Assembly: GCA_012295275.1 (NCBI GenBank)
Contig: CM022675.1
Coordinates: 14,073,017 to 14,137,016 of the forward strand
DNA from: Chrysomallon squamiferum
Lineage: Eukaryota; Mollusca; Gastropoda; Neomphalida; Peltospiridae
DNA length: 64,000 nucleotides
Reading direction: 5' to 3'
Of the stretch, positions 14,699 through 22,879 are shown one piece after another. Both the position numbers and the translations under genes were made by a program. How positions within the stretch are numbered: position 1 is the stretch's first letter; the number at the start of each line of letters is the position of its first letter. Below the pieces are notes generated by a model. That model was not told where the DNA came from. It made no database searches and saw only the letters and a list, made by a program, of their open reading frames with translations.

Positions 14699-17600
14699 TT
14701 ATAATAATACAATAAACTTCTGTTACAATAAGTGAAGTCAAATGGTTTTACAAATAATTCTATATATAGTGTTCTTCCTCTGATTCTGAGAAAGTCTGCT
14801 TTGAACATTACCTGAATTTTTGGATATGTAATTTTCTAACTTTGCTCTGAATTCTCTTTCCCCTCCATATATGTTTTCTGTCCCATTGTCTACTAGTATG
14901 AAGTGGGAATGATTGTGATCTAAAGGGGCAGCTTTAGTATCTTTCTGGATATCGTCAATGGCATATTCTGCAGGAAAGCATCCTTTACCCTGAAATATTA
15001 TTATATTTTATTCAGATCATAATAAAAAATAAATAAATAAAAGAGTGTGCAAAAGAGAAACAGAAACAGAGAGACAGTATTTTTGTTTTAATTATATAAA
15101 ATATCTTAACACAGATGTTACATAATATACTAACATATTACAGAAATATGTGCATAAGGTGATAATTCAGTTTTTATTTTAGTTTCAAAAAATAGATTAA
15201 CTTATCTTTCTTAAAGAGAGCACTCAAACAACTGAATCTTTAGTGAACTTATAAAATTACAATTATTAACTCTTTCAACTCTATGTTCTAATTTTCCATT
15301 TATATTTTGTAATGGTTATTATTTATTAACATATTCAAGTTATATCAGTTCAAAAGCATATTCTGAAGTTTACCAGAGTACACATAATTATGCAAGTACA
15401 AGTATAGCCAATTCAAACTCACCTTTTCTAAAGACTCTAAAGCAGATCTGTTGGAAACTAGTCCCCAGGTTGTTATACCAAGGGTCACAATTTTTTGATC
15501 TGGGAAGCAATGTCCCATTGAATATTCATGTACAGCTTCTCCTACTATCTTCATAACACCTGTTCCTGTGCCTGCTGAAATAATCCAAGTTCCTACCAAT
15601 GTATATTAAAAAGAAAAGATTAGAAATAAAAATAAATAAATAAATAAAAACAAAAACAAACAAACAACATATATGAAAAAGACAAATTGAAAGAATAAAA
15701 CTGACTAAAACTGTTATTCACTTTCTTAGAATCAAACTAAAAATGTTATTAGCAACATGTTTAAAATAAAAATAAAGCTGTTTACAACTTGTGTGTATAT
15801 GTCTGTATACAAACCAGTGGTAGTGGCAGCATGACATAGTGCTTTTTTAAAAATGCACCTCACTTCTGGCCTGACATCAAAATATTTGGCACTACCAGAA
15901 ACTGAGATGAGACATTCTGGACTAGGGAGATGCCAGTATTCCCTCAAGATTTTCAAGACTTTCTCTAGATCAGTATTACTGTCAAGTCTTATATACTGTA
16001 GTAAAAAAATAGTTAAACAAATAACAACAACAACAACATCAAAGCAAAGAAAATAAATAAATAAATTAATATTAATAAAAATAATACTAACATGTATAAT
16101 TAGAATTATACAATCACACACACATATCAGCAAACAAATACATAAAGATAAAAACTATTACCCATGAATTTGAAATTATTTCAGTCAGTGGTTGTTAAAA
16201 AAAACAAAAAAAAAACTGTCCCACCATCAACATGTACATTACTCTTTTTCTGGTTACTGTACAGTTTTAAAATCTGCAAACAAAACCTATTAATATTATT
16301 TACAATATAATATCTTCATGAATAAATTATAAATGCTATTGTCCGTGAAAAATCAATAACATATGTTATTATTTTTCTGAATTTTCTGTTTTAGTGAAAT
16401 TCAAATTCAACAAACAAAACTGATTAAGTAGTATTTACAGGAGCATTTTCTGTATGATGATCAAAACCCTTGAAACTGATTTCTCCAAATGAATTACACG
16501 GGACTGTCTTGGTATGTGTTTCCAGCCTCCATTTTGTATGTTCTGTATTGATGTCTATTCCTCTTTGTTCATGCCACTCAGTTGTACGTCCACACTGGCA
16601 AGCCTTACTTTAAATAGAAATTATTACTGATAATATTAAAAATCTATTTAAATTTAAAAACGAAAGTAATACTGTTATTAACAACAAAAATAAATAAATA
16701 AATAAGTATTGAAATAATATTCAGTTTCAAAATAAATAACAATTTGAGTTAATTCAATAAAGTAAAATTAATTTTAAAGAAATAATAACAAGCAGTGAAT
16801 GATACAGATTAATGATTAGGTATGACAAGAGAAAAAAGTATTTGAAAAGATAGACAATGAATCTAACACTTTAAACAGACAAATACACTTTATTTCTAGA
16901 CTATTCCAAAGAAAACATTTTAAAAACATAACTTGAACACTATATAAAATGTAATTAAATTACTTGTTCATAAAAGTATTTGCTTTACCTGTCTGATTTA
17001 TCCTCTCTGGCATATTTACAGCATTCTGTTTGAACAATTTCTAAAGTGATAGGTGTTGCAGTATATTCCTTAAATAGTCAAATAAACTGTAACATACACA
17101 GAGATATGGATATATGTATTCACACACAGTCACACACACAAGAACCCATGCACACACACACACACAAACACACACACAACGTGTGCATAGAGTGCATATT
17201 AGATACTGGCCCAAACATTTAATCTTGGAAAAGTAACGGTCAAATTTGTATACCTTAATGATCATTTTACCAAAAGAAAATCCTAATTTTGCCAGCTCAT
17301 ATCTTTCACAAATGTATACACAGAAGCATGGAAATGCACAGATTCCAAGCATTTAATATATAAATATCTCTTATTTTTTCCAAATTAACCATTGCTCAGA
17401 TCTGAGTTAGCTTCTAACCAAAATAACTGAGTGGTATTTGACTACTTTCTGTCAATATTTTAAAATACAATAAAATATCTATTTATAATCCAGGAAATGA
17501 CAGGAATGACAAATACATACATACATACATGCATGCATACATATATACATGCATAAATACATTATATATATATATATATAATGATATTGATATTTCTGTT

Positions 17601-17728
17601 TTGTTATTGAAAATCTGCTGCTGACCTGTAACATGTTTCTGCGTCTGGGTGACTGATTTTGTGCACGTCTCTGTTGAGCTGGGTGGAAGCTCTGTTAGAC
17701 AGGTTGGTGAAATCAAAATGTTTATGAT
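1168..17728 (-). CDS. TRPM: TRPM-family cation channel gene (24 exons resolved, four frame breaks)
   Basis: This is a split gene on the minus strand for a channel of the transient receptor potential melastatin family, a plasma-membrane tetrameric cation channel. About 1,180 codons can be assembled. The order is: Cys-rich entry to the TRPM homology region (CQCGRT), SLOG-like fold (SAGTGTGVMK, HFILVDNG, VPLVILVVEGG), later homology regions (LAIAWNCCDIAR, LFIDCGVNLRKFLTI), S1-S3 (PITKFYMYL, MMIEEIRQ, DIWNKFDICMY), pore (PYLQLYGEIF), S6 (TNILLVNLVIAMF), TRP domain (KIWRFYRIAL) and a polar C-terminal tail. The S2 E..Q and S3 N..D residues that bind Ca2+ in TRPM2/4/8 are present. No NUDT9-like domain is seen, unlike TRPM2. 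All splice phases agree, but four exons carry a single-base frame break (about 7157, 4705, 3575 and 1257), so the gene is either mis-sequenced at those points or a pseudogene. The upstream start is unresolved. Family assignment is firm; the subtype is not. Confidence 0.93.
2018..2143 (-). CDS. TRPM: TRPM exon, post-TRP helix
   Basis: It encodes DADNEKLSLFEKVATNHYLS and then HIYLLERQKLDNFTSKITE. D..(K)L..FE......Y is the conserved start of the TRPM C-terminal helical stalk. Strong CAG acceptor; donor ACG|GTAATT; phase 2 to 2. Confidence 0.88.
2341..2556. repeat. (ATT)n microsatellite block
   Basis: Three ATT runs are separated by a duplicated AAAATGTTTTATTTATTAAG spacer. It lies in the intron between the TRP-domain exon and the post-TRP exon. 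Confidence 0.95.
2914..3105 (-). CDS. TRPM: TRPM exon, TRP domain
   Basis: It encodes YTFQTVQEKSMKIWRFYRIA, then LIYDYNNCPILTPPFIFFNH and LFQIMRWM. This is the TRP helix (W.F.R), the (E)Y...P.(L/P)PPFI turn and the following helix. The donor used here (AA|GTACTT at 2914) keeps phase; a stronger GTAAGT four bases earlier (end at 2918) would not. Confidence 0.95.
3525..3682 (-). CDS. TRPM: TRPM exon, pore loop and S6, with +1 break
   Basis: It opens GEEIPGCTRNQTILKDAPEL and continues to FNILLLSC, then, one frame over, YLLLTNILLVNLVIAMF, the canonical TRPM S6. The change lies within 3575-3593, where the sequence carries one base more than continuous frame allows. Two cysteines in the pore loop fit the disulphide seen in TRPM2/8. 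A diverged copy of the exon start occurs at about 30.82-30.86 kb. Confidence 0.93.
3692..3900. repeat. 27-31 bp intronic minisatellite, AAAATATAG core
   Basis: The core recurs at 3726, 3753, 3780 and 3811 and beyond, at 27-31 bp steps, directly after the acceptor of the TRPM pore/S6 exon. A related, longer array with the same core lies at 30.86-31.43 kb next to a copy of the same exon edge. Confidence 0.9.
3996..4170 (-). CDS. TRPM: TRPM exon, S5 and pore helix
   Basis: It encodes LKYFLYIFFVFVVSFGIAYN (S5) and VLVPYLQLYGEIFLERLE. The SFG(V/I)A motif and the PY...YGE.(F/L) pore-helix motif are specific to TRPM. It ends in phase 1 at GAAG|GTATTT. Confidence 0.97.
4236..4446. repeat. (CAA)n and (AAAAT)n simple repeats
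   Basis: CAA/AAT triplets followed by an AAAAT-type A-rich stretch, in the intron between the S3-S4 and S5 exons. Confidence 0.9.
4504..4757 (-). CDS. TRPM: TRPM exon, S3-S4 with Ca2+-site NKFD, with -1 break
   Basis: It reads SEYSFRYKLLHWF in phase 0, then DIWNKFDICMYTLLILSVIV and MFYLRSMQFLLASKHIGPKV one frame over. These match the TRPM S2-S3 linker, S3 (WNK.D) and the S4 R..(H/Q)......(L/I)GPK motif. The T5 run at 4705-4709 is one base short, and the exon is 254 nt instead of a multiple of three. Confidence 0.93.
5268..5411 (-). CDS. TRPM: TRPM exon, S1/S2 with Ca2+-site EIRQ
   Basis: It encodes VNYFLFLIDFSYFVLIDL, an acidic loop, and FAAWIWVATMMIEEIRQ. In TRPM2, TRPM4 and TRPM8 the S2 glutamate and the glutamine three residues later coordinate Ca2+ together with an Asn/Asp pair in S3, and that spacing is kept here. 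Forty-eight codons, phase 0 to 0. Confidence 0.96.
5649..5900 (-). CDS. TRPM: TRPM exon, S1 helix and S1-S2 loop
   Basis: It starts with hydrophobic IFFCMLIPLILLTVKF (S1 side), then a long Ser/Lys/Asn-rich loop, a CGC and ICFPSAG segment, and FLFAPITKFYMYL leading into S2. (F)..APITKF is the conserved TRPM S1 exit motif. Exactly 84 codons; donor CTC|GTAGGT is preferred over the one four bases on because it keeps phase 0. Confidence 0.92.
6204..6429 (-). CDS. TRPM: TRPM exon, pre-S1 helical region
   Basis: It encodes LFERRSTELLSECYHRDKEM, then LLIRQLPSWGKMTVFSIA and a tail with VWKGRMVPYTSELK. The F...A...L.ECY..D......LL.R.L..WG..T...(I/L)A motif and the terminal W.G.M pattern are the TRPM pre-S1 region. 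It runs from phase 2 to phase 0 without a break. Confidence 0.97.
7103..7203 (-). CDS. TRPM: TRPM exon, LFASALLKSL...LSRNLASHAE, with +1 break
   Basis: It reads GLFASALLKSLSEK and then, one frame over, AELLLELELSRNLASHA. Together they match the (L)FA..LLK.LA.KA......LS..L..HA helices of TRPM2/8-type channels. An A5 run (7157-7161, T5 on the plus strand) has one base too many for continuity. The exon length (101 nt) is also one over the length required by flanking phases. Confidence 0.88.
7349..7371. repeat. (AT)n microsatellite
   Basis: Short AT dinucleotide run in an intron of the TRPM gene. Confidence 0.9.
7625..7774 (-). CDS. TRPM: TRPM exon, LFIWAVFFNHKEMAALFWQRG
   Basis: A Lys/Glu-rich lead is followed by LFIWAVFFNHKEMAALFWQR, matching the (E)LF.WAVL..R..MA.FFW..G motif of TRPM homology region 4. 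The acceptor is TTTGCAG and the donor CTAG|GTGACA. Confidence 0.95.
   Translation of the reverse strand: MEVYPVKERRKKRKRCVILKTQNNIYLFGLFSSTTKKWLHCSGSVVKTN
7775..10005 (-). other. Large TRPM intron, no confident exon
   Basis: This 2.2-kb stretch separates the charged-linker exon from the LFIWAV exon. It is AT-rich, with TGTG-rich sequence at about 8.47-8.69 kb and short A-rich repeats. One open stretch with fair splice sites (9653-9774) is discussed separately, because including it would break the frame. Confidence 0.6.
10006..10047 (-). CDS. TRPM: TRPM exon, charged linker
   Basis: A 42-nt exon encodes VSSEKKESEQEPLH and ends in phase 1 at CATG|GTTAGT. The splice phase fits the 7625-7774 exon directly, which argues that the open stretch at 9653-9774 is skipped. 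Confidence 0.6.
10431..10545 (-). CDS. TRPM: TRPM exon, cytosolic helical region
   Basis: It encodes DIFHLYTTKISNSFPDLLKN and then INEHIVILLRHQPFSFYS, from TTCTGCAG to a CAG|GTATGC donor. It lies in the variable helical stretch between homology regions 3 and 4 and is in frame with neighbours. Confidence 0.8.
10896..10958 (-). CDS. TRPM: TRPM exon, 21 codons
   Basis: A 63-nt phase 0-0 exon encodes LYENKTGTQAEVLSQLIFNI plus Arg, between TTCAG and GTGAGT. It has little family signature of its own and is placed by order, phase and strong splice sites. Confidence 0.8.
11245..11379 (-). CDS. TRPM: TRPM exon, ankyrin-like MHR3 segment
   Basis: It encodes DAMKIALNKDRADFVNLFID and CGVNLRKFLTIETLHSLYFE. 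The L..A...DR.DFV.L(L/F)...GV....FLT...L..LY pattern belongs to the helical TRPM homology region 3. The exon is exactly 45 codons, phase 0 to 0. Confidence 0.97.
11793..11899 (-). CDS. TRPM: TRPM exon, QLKLAIAWNCCDIAR helix
   Basis: It encodes KRLDVNTQLKLAIAWNCCDI followed by ARKEIFNKENCKNWE. The QL.LA.AWNR.DIAR.EIF motif is nearly invariant in TRPM channels, with CC here in place of the usual polar pair. It is in frame with both neighbours. Confidence 0.97.
13116..13171. repeat. (TA)n(GATA)n microsatellite
   Basis: TA run followed by GATA tetranucleotides in a TRPM intron. Confidence 0.95.
13256..13331 (-). CDS. TRPM: TRPM exon, ITIFNLE...AIFSALIK
   Basis: This short exon encodes ITIFNLETADPNKDLNQAIF and SALIK. 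The pattern (I/L)T(V/I)F...... .LD.AIL.ALLK is conserved at the start of TRPM homology region 2. It ends in phase 1 at AAAG|GTTATT. Confidence 0.93.
13648..13804 (-). CDS. TRPM: TRPM exon after the SLOG-like fold
   Basis: It encodes PGKSDFPGDFDKIMKDN, then a Lys/Glu-rich stretch and ECFNDLKATLQCRNL. The frame is continuous and the exon starts with the third base of a split GAT codon. This segment is variable among TRPMs, so it is placed by splice phase and order. Confidence 0.85.
14131..14220. repeat. (AAT)n microsatellite
   Basis: AAT triplets with CAT/TAA interruptions, immediately downstream (minus-strand sense) of the duplicated partial exon. Confidence 0.95.
14338..14383 (-). pseudogene. 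Partial duplicate of the preceding TRPM exon end
   Basis: The 46-nt segment reads DFISLGYKLRKLCKNK and matches DFISFGYKLTKPSDKE at the end of the 14465-14633 exon. It is flanked by an AG acceptor (TTATCAG) and a GTGAGT donor, and its start and end phases equal those of the full exon. It lacks the first two thirds of that exon, so splicing it instead would delete a core strand. It is a duplication remnant or a rare alternative exon. Confidence 0.6.
14465..14633 (-). CDS. TRPM: TRPM exon, VPLVILVVEGG strand and VVVIEGTGKAAD
   Basis: It encodes EVHVPLVILVVEGGENTM, then a short link and PVVVIEGTGKAADFIS. The P.V.LV.EGG..T..T......PVVV.(E/D)G(S/T)G..AD. pattern is the TRPM core fold. A diverged duplicate of the last part of this exon lies just downstream at 14338-14383. 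Confidence 0.96.
14652..14698. repeat. (AAT)n microsatellite
   Basis: AAT run just upstream of the acceptor of the 14465-14633 exon. Confidence 0.9.
14812..14989 (-). CDS. TRPM: TRPM exon, HFILVDNGT strand
   Basis: This exon encodes DHNHSHFILVDNGTENIYGG followed by EREFRAKLENYISKNS. The L...H.HF.LVDNGT...(Y)G.E..FR..LE..I pattern is one of the best conserved blocks in TRPM. It ends in phase 1 at TCAG|GTAATG. Confidence 0.96.
15423..15592 (-). CDS. TRPM: TRPM exon, SLOG-like fold glycine loop
   Basis: It encodes GTWIISAGTGTGVMKIVG, then HCFPDQKIVTLGITTWGLV and SALESLEK before GTGAGT. The G-T/N-T-G-V glycine-rich loop followed by a conserved GI..WG strand is diagnostic of TRPM. In TRPM2 this fold binds ADP-ribose, but whether this protein binds a nucleotide cannot be told from sequence alone. 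Confidence 0.95.
15815..15995 (-). CDS. TRPM: TRPM exon, start of SLOG-like domain
   Basis: This exon reads YIRLDSNTDLEKVLKI, then LPSPECLISVSG and FKKALCHAATTT. The order YVR...W.L..P.L.ISV.G...F...F...L..AA.TTG is a TRPM hallmark at the first strand of the nucleotide-binding-like fold. Acceptor CTACAG and donor ACTG|GTTTGT are in phase with neighbours. Confidence 0.93.
16439..16607 (-). CDS. TRPM: TRPM exon, N-terminal CQCGR motif and FGEISFKG
   Basis: This 169-nt exon encodes the conserved entry to the TRPM homology region: a Cys-X-Cys-Gly-Arg motif, a His-rich link and FGEISFKG before a CCT|GTAAAT donor. The equivalent CxCG...FG(D/E)I pattern opens most TRPM channels. Frame is continuous with both neighbours. 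Confidence 0.88.
16989..17040 (-). CDS. TRPM: TRPM exon, EIVQTECCKYAR segment
   Basis: A 52-nt exon reads EIVQTECCKYAREDKSD before a GTAAAG donor. A Cys-containing segment just before a Cys-Gly motif is typical of the very N-terminal part of TRPM proteins. An alternative acceptor at 17068 lengthens the exon but breaks phase with the preceding candidate exon. Confidence 0.7.
17095..17181. repeat. (CA)n microsatellite
   Basis: Interrupted CA repeat in a TRPM 5' intron. Confidence 0.9.
17511..17580. repeat. (CATA)n and (TA)n microsatellites
   Basis: CATA/CATG tetranucleotides grading into a TA run, just inside the intron after the first candidate TRPM exon. Confidence 0.9.
17626..17728 (-). 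CDS. TRPM: TRPM early N-terminal exon (candidate)
   Basis: The 103-nt stretch is open in phase 0 from a CTAG acceptor to an AG|GTCAGC donor and encodes ISPTCLTELPPSSTETCTKS and ten more residues. It joins in frame to the next exon if that exon begins at 17040. It has no in-frame ATG, so at least one more exon lies upstream. The region is poorly conserved in TRPM proteins, so the support is splice phase rather than similarity. Confidence 0.5.
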
Positions 17729-17859
17729 CTAGCCATTAGTATTTTGGAACACTAATCTTCTGAGATTCTTGTGAATGCTCTGCACTGAAATAACAACACC
17801 CGTTTTTCTGTTACTACTGGTATTAATAAATATATTTAAGAATTGCAAGTATAACCGTA

Positions 17860-17884
17860 TTATTATTATTATTATTATTATTAT

Positions 17885-17934
<50 letters not shown>

Positions 17935-17940
17935 ATAGTA
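17860..17940. repeat. (ATT)n followed by (AGT)n
   Basis: A block of ATT triplets switches to about 17 AGT triplets. It lies upstream of the first candidate TRPM exon. Confidence 0.95.
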
Positions 17941-18007
17941 TTCAGTTTTGAATTTAAATACTTTATTACGAATAAGTAAATCAAAACTAAAGTCAGAGTA
18001 AATGAAT

Positions 18008-18016
18008 AAATAAATA

Positions 18017-18056
<40 letters not shown>
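18008..18056. repeat. (AAT)n microsatellite
   Basis: AAATA steps followed by AAT triplets. Confidence 0.9.
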
Positions 18057-18058
<2 letters not shown>

Positions 18059-18487
18059 CTTTAAAATGATTCGTTACATAAAACGATCAACTAACAGCGT
18101 TATTTTAAGAATGAAAATAGGAAACTTCTTGTTTGTGTACAGGTTTCAGAAGATTGATGATTTTTAGCGAAAACAAGTTAAAATATATATTTTTTTAACT
18201 AATTTGTTTATACGGCCGGTTGTTGGACCGTTAAAATATACTTTTTTCAATTTTCTGTCCAAAACTGGTATCAACACAATAATCAATGTATCAAACAATC
18301 ATTCAAATAACACGTGATTAATTTGCTTTTTACATGTAAATATGACCTCTAATGTATTGAAAATGGAAATAAATAATGTAAAAAAAAATAATAATTATAA
18401 TGGTTTCAAGTATTGTTTTACAACAACGTACTCAGAACTCTCTGCTATGGAGTTTTGGCAAACTAGCAATGCTACAAAAACGCGCTT

Positions 18488-18750
18488 TACGTTAAAGCCT
18501 GTTTTTTTAGTTGATCACTGATGACGTTCTCAAGAAGCGGCACGTTAAAGCCTGTTGTTTTAGTTGATCACTGATGACGTTCTCAAGAAGCGGCACGTTA
18601 AAGCCTGTTTTTTTAGTTGATCACTGATGACGTTCTCAAGAAGCGGCACGTTAAAGCCTGTTGTTTTAGTTGATCACTGATGACGTTCTCAAGAAGCGGC
18701 ACGTTAAAGCCTGTTGTTTTAGTTGATCACTGATGACGTTCTCAAGAAGT
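18488..18750. repeat. Five-copy 53-bp tandem repeat with TGACGT
   Basis: GTTAAAGCCTG starts recur at 18491, 18544, 18597, 18650 and 18703, exactly 53 bp apart, with almost no divergence. Every unit holds TTGATCA and TGATGACGTT (a CRE/ATF-like TGACGT half-site). It is moderately GC-rich in an AT-rich setting and lies 0.8 kb upstream of the first candidate TRPM exon. Confidence 0.95.
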
Positions 18751-18951
18751 AGCGGACGGGGATTTGACCCTCAGAAAATGGCCTACTGACTGCTTATAAG
18801 TAGATTTCTATGAATAAATCTTTTTTGATGATGATCTGCACACATTTCCACGAGCCCTTGCTTTCGAAATTTAACATTTTATTAAACATTCTGAACGCAC
18901 AGTATTAGCATTCTGAAGGAGTATGTTTAATTGTTCGTAAACACAGACCGG

Positions 18952-18974
18952 CGTCCCATCCGCCATCTTGAAAT
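18952..18974 (-). promoter_or_regulatory. Candidate YY1-like site / start context
   Basis: On the minus strand TTTCAAGATGGCGGATGGG contains AAGATGGCGG, which matches the core of the YY1 motif and is also a good start context. The ATG at 18965 opens a 31-codon frame beginning MADGTPVC. YY1-type motifs often sit at transcription starts and first codons. Whether this belongs to the TRPM gene is inferred from position only. Confidence 0.3.
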
Positions 18975-19114
18975 TTCGATGTACGCTCCGAAACCGTCAG
19001 GGTTTTAAACTTCCAGATTCAACAATTTTCGTCCATTTTGTGTATGTTTTATGATTTACACTAACAAGGATATGGATGGTTGTTCATATTACAAAACCAT
19101 GATTTAAACCACGT

Positions 19115-19238
19115 CCTAATTACATTTTAACATTATTCAAATTTTTCAAATTAAATTATTTTTATGCAGATGTGTGCCTAATTACATTTTAACATTATTC
19201 AAATTTTTCAAATTAAATTATTTTTGTGCAGATGTGTG
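19115..19238. repeat. Two-copy 62-bp tandem duplication
   Basis: CCTAATTACATTTTAACATT starts at 19115 and again at 19177, with nearly identical continuation to a GATGTGTG end. Confidence 0.9.
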
Positions 19239-21475
19239 CATAATTAACTGAAATTATAATAATTTTTAGCAGATTAATGTATTAACTTTCCTATCTAGTC
19301 ATCAGAAAAGAATATTCAGGCATAGTTTCAACCCATTAAATTGGATAAATCAGAAGCAATTGCTTGAACAGATGCAGTTTGTTCCGCTGTTACTAGGTAT
19401 GTACAAATAACCCGTTTCTAGTGCGGTCTTTGAAAAATCTTTCTAAAGAATCTTCATTTGATGACGTAGTATACGCATCTCGCTACAAGTTCGCTTTCGA
19501 TTTTTGAATATTGATCAAGGAGAAGTTTACCAAATTTTTCATGAAAAAAATATTTTTGGAAACCTCAGTAAAGTCATCGATCACTGGAAAAATCTTTGGT
19601 ACGTTCTTCAGTCAAAATATCTTGTCTTTATCGGTCTCATTTACTACTATTGTGGTTACGAACGACGATTCTAGAGTTGCGAAAAATTGCATACACAACG
19701 CCTGCGCTTCAAAGAATCGATAATGCAGTTTCAGTTCAGGTCACGTGACGATAAATTTCAGCTAAATAGTTCGATTAATTAATTAATTAAAATTCATAAG
19801 TATTAGAAACTAGCTTAAAAGTACAGTACAGCTTCAGAACTCCTAAAACGTTGTATATTGACATATAATACATGTAGAGTTGATTAAAACTCTGTTACAT
19901 ATTCAGTATTTATGTTCTAAAATTATAGAAACGAATCAGTTTCTCAGTAGAATAAGAAGGAAAAATACCCGTAAATATTATTCCGATACAAATTCGCAAA
20001 TTTTTTCGTATAAGTGCTATCAAAGATATCTTGGTGTCATTCTAATATGCATGTTTTTCTCTTTCTAATGATAAATAATAATATAGGAAGATATTATCTA
20101 CTGTTACACGGCTTCATATATAATGTTTAAGAAAATAGAGATAACAGAAGAAAATAATTCCTTTCTCGGAATGTGACCGGCTACCTTTTCTTGATAATCA
20201 CATACCACGGCCTTTGATAAAGTAATCGTGGTACTGACATTGAACAGGATAAATACGACCACCCATCGCCAGACACTACTTTCCTGTGATCACTGAGCCA
20301 CATCTCCACTCTAACCAATGAGTATAACACCAAATATGTTTTTATTAAAAGTATGTAAAGAAATGTTAATAATAACAAAGCCCAATTACTAAGTTTTATT
20401 TTTAACTGTCTTAGAACAACAACCGCAAATAAATAAACAAATAAATAAATAATAATAATAATAATTATAAATTTCCTTACCTTTGTCGTGAGAGATGAAT
20501 AATTTAACACTTACAAGATTTCTCAGTTTGCTGTTATACAGATGTGAATGCGACAAAGCCAGTTTTGACAGACAACAGTCAGTGAGAGGAAGATACCATT
20601 TCGAATAAACAGGGATGATGCTTTGAAATTTTTATAATCCTTTTGTTTCTTCTGAGAAAAAATAATAGTGAAAGTTTTAAATTCTTGTTGTAAAGTAAAC
20701 AGCAGCAAAAGTAACAACTACCTTAACATCATTTGTGCGTTTAATTAATTTATAAAACGCTGGTTACAAATTATCACACATCTAGTAAGATAATATTCTT
20801 AGCCCCCGAATAATATCTTGTTTCAACTTCAGTAGTGAACCGGTAGCATCAGATAGCGTCTTACGATATACATAACAAAAAAAAAAACAAAAAAAACTAT
20901 ACAAATGAAAAACAGGATACAAAGTGAATACATGATTTTAGTCATGTAAACATAATAGTAATGAAATAATAATATATATTCATTCTCTAAATTATAGAGC
21001 TTTATTTCATTCTATTTAAAATAAATAAATAAATAAATCATATTATCGATTAAATTCATGTTATTATAATATTATATATGTTATTATTTCACAAAGCCAA
21101 GCTTGTTTATTTCTGTTTGTTTGAATGAAAAAACAATTCTTAAGTGTTTGGTAATGTGCAGTTAATTTAGGTACATAAAACAGGGAATATAATGCAGACA
21201 ATAATACGAAAGAAGAATACACATGTGATACTGTAGTGGTAGCCATTTTTAGATGCTGTTTTAATATCACCTTTGTAGCATTTATAACGTTATACTATAT
21301 TTTTATGTGTTTAAACAGTAGAATGTAATAAGCAGTATAAAGAAAATCACCTCTCTCTCTCTTTCTCTTGTCTCTGTGTGTGTGTATTTTTGTGTGTACA
21401 CATCACAAATCTTAATGAGTAAAAGCTATTATTTTCTCAGAGAGAATATTAATATTATTTATTTATTTCTTTATT
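19239..21475. other. Intergenic, no recognisable gene
   Basis: Short open frames here are AT-driven and have no family motif or paired splice sites that I recognise. Part of 20.18-20.34 kb is less AT-rich and could be an old dispersed repeat. Confidence 0.5.
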
Positions 21476-21483
21476 TATTATTA

Positions 21484-21524
<41 letters not shown>

Positions 21525-21560
21525 TATATTTAGTTATTTGTATATTTATTTATTTTAAAT
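21476..21560. repeat. (ATT)n microsatellite
   Basis: ATT triplets flanked by TTTA steps. Confidence 0.95.
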
Positions 21561-21896
21561 ATGAATAATAAACTTGATACTGAATATGAACAAAATAATA
21601 ATAATAATAATAATAAAGATAGAAGGTAACACAACTATTAGACATAATAGTGACGCGCCAGTGTTCATACTCTTACAGTTTGACACACATTTTCATTGTT
21701 TGTTAACCGAGGCGAAACTCTTCCTTGTTTAGTCACGTTTTGAAAACATGCAGTCATAAGTGTATGACAAAATTAACTGAACTACAGACTAAGAGCTGGT
21801 AGCGAAGTCAATATGTAATTACATTAAAATAAAATAACAAAAGTAATTAACAGGTACTATTATTATTAGAAGTAGTATACGTTTCGTGACAATGAT

Positions 21897-21922
21897 AGTA
21901 GTAGTAGTAGTAGTAGTAGATC

Positions 21923-21992
<70 letters not shown>
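21897..21992. repeat. (TAG)n microsatellite
   Basis: About 30 TAG triplets with one GATC interruption. Confidence 0.95.
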
Positions 21993-21994
<2 letters not shown>

Positions 21995-22556
21995 AGAGTG
22001 GTTCTATTTTTATTAGTATTAATATTAGTAGAAGTAGTTGATGTTGTTATTGTTGTACAATATTTTAATTTATTATTATTATTATTATTTTTTTTTAATG
22101 TTTTTGCTTCGCAAGACAAAATAGAAACATATGTTAGTAGATGATGTTTATTCAGTTGGGTCACAACAGCAGCGCACCGCAACTACAGAACGACAACAAT
22201 TAGCTGATCACGTGACTCAGAAGGACGGCGTGAATGACTCAGATGAAATGCTTCGTCATGAGAAATGAATACTGACAGGCTGGGTATCGAATGTTTTACT
22301 GAGTAAAGAGGACTGGACTTAGTTTAATCGCCTCATTTAGTATAATTTAAAAATCGATTTTAAAAAACAAGAAAAAAAGAAACAAATAATTAAAATGTAC
22401 GCCACAATTTGCTCGTCCTGCGAAGACTAAATCAAATAACAAGTGTTTTGTTTTATGTTAATCGAGCTGCTAATAAAATGTGGGTTGCACAGACAATACA
22501 ACCCAAACAAGAAAAGAACAGATTAAGTAAACATTATGATACTAATAGTGTTTGTT

Positions 22557-22558
<2 letters not shown>

Positions 22559-22642
<84 letters not shown>
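22559..22642. repeat. (ATT)28 microsatellite
   Basis: Uninterrupted ATT triplets; they produce the poly-Tyr stretch seen in translation, which is not a protein. Confidence 0.97.
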
Positions 22643-22879
22643 GTTTTTATTGTTTATTATCTCACTTTAGTGTCTTTGCTTCTATGCCACTATTTCACTT
22701 TTCTTTCTCTTTCTCTGTGTCTCTCTAACATACCTCTCCCTCCATCCCTCACTTTCTCTCTCCCCTCTACGTCAGCAGTAACCTCACGTGGTCTTAGACT
22801 GACCAATGAGGTTCGACCCGTGAAATGGATGATAGAATCCGGGTTGTTGCATACATGTACGCGATAGGTTGATGTGTAG

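Noticed and set aside
18755-18830. SINE box B-like GGGGATTTGACCCT after the 53-bp repeats
   Set aside because: An isolated match with no box A at the right spacing.
20180-20345. tRNA-derived SINE (box A-like GTGGCTCAGTGATC on the minus strand)
   Set aside because: No convincing box B at the expected distance and no poly-A or short-repeat tail.
22559-22867. 152-codon frame with a poly-Tyr core
   Set aside because: It is produced by the (ATT)28 microsatellite; the flanks have no protein features.
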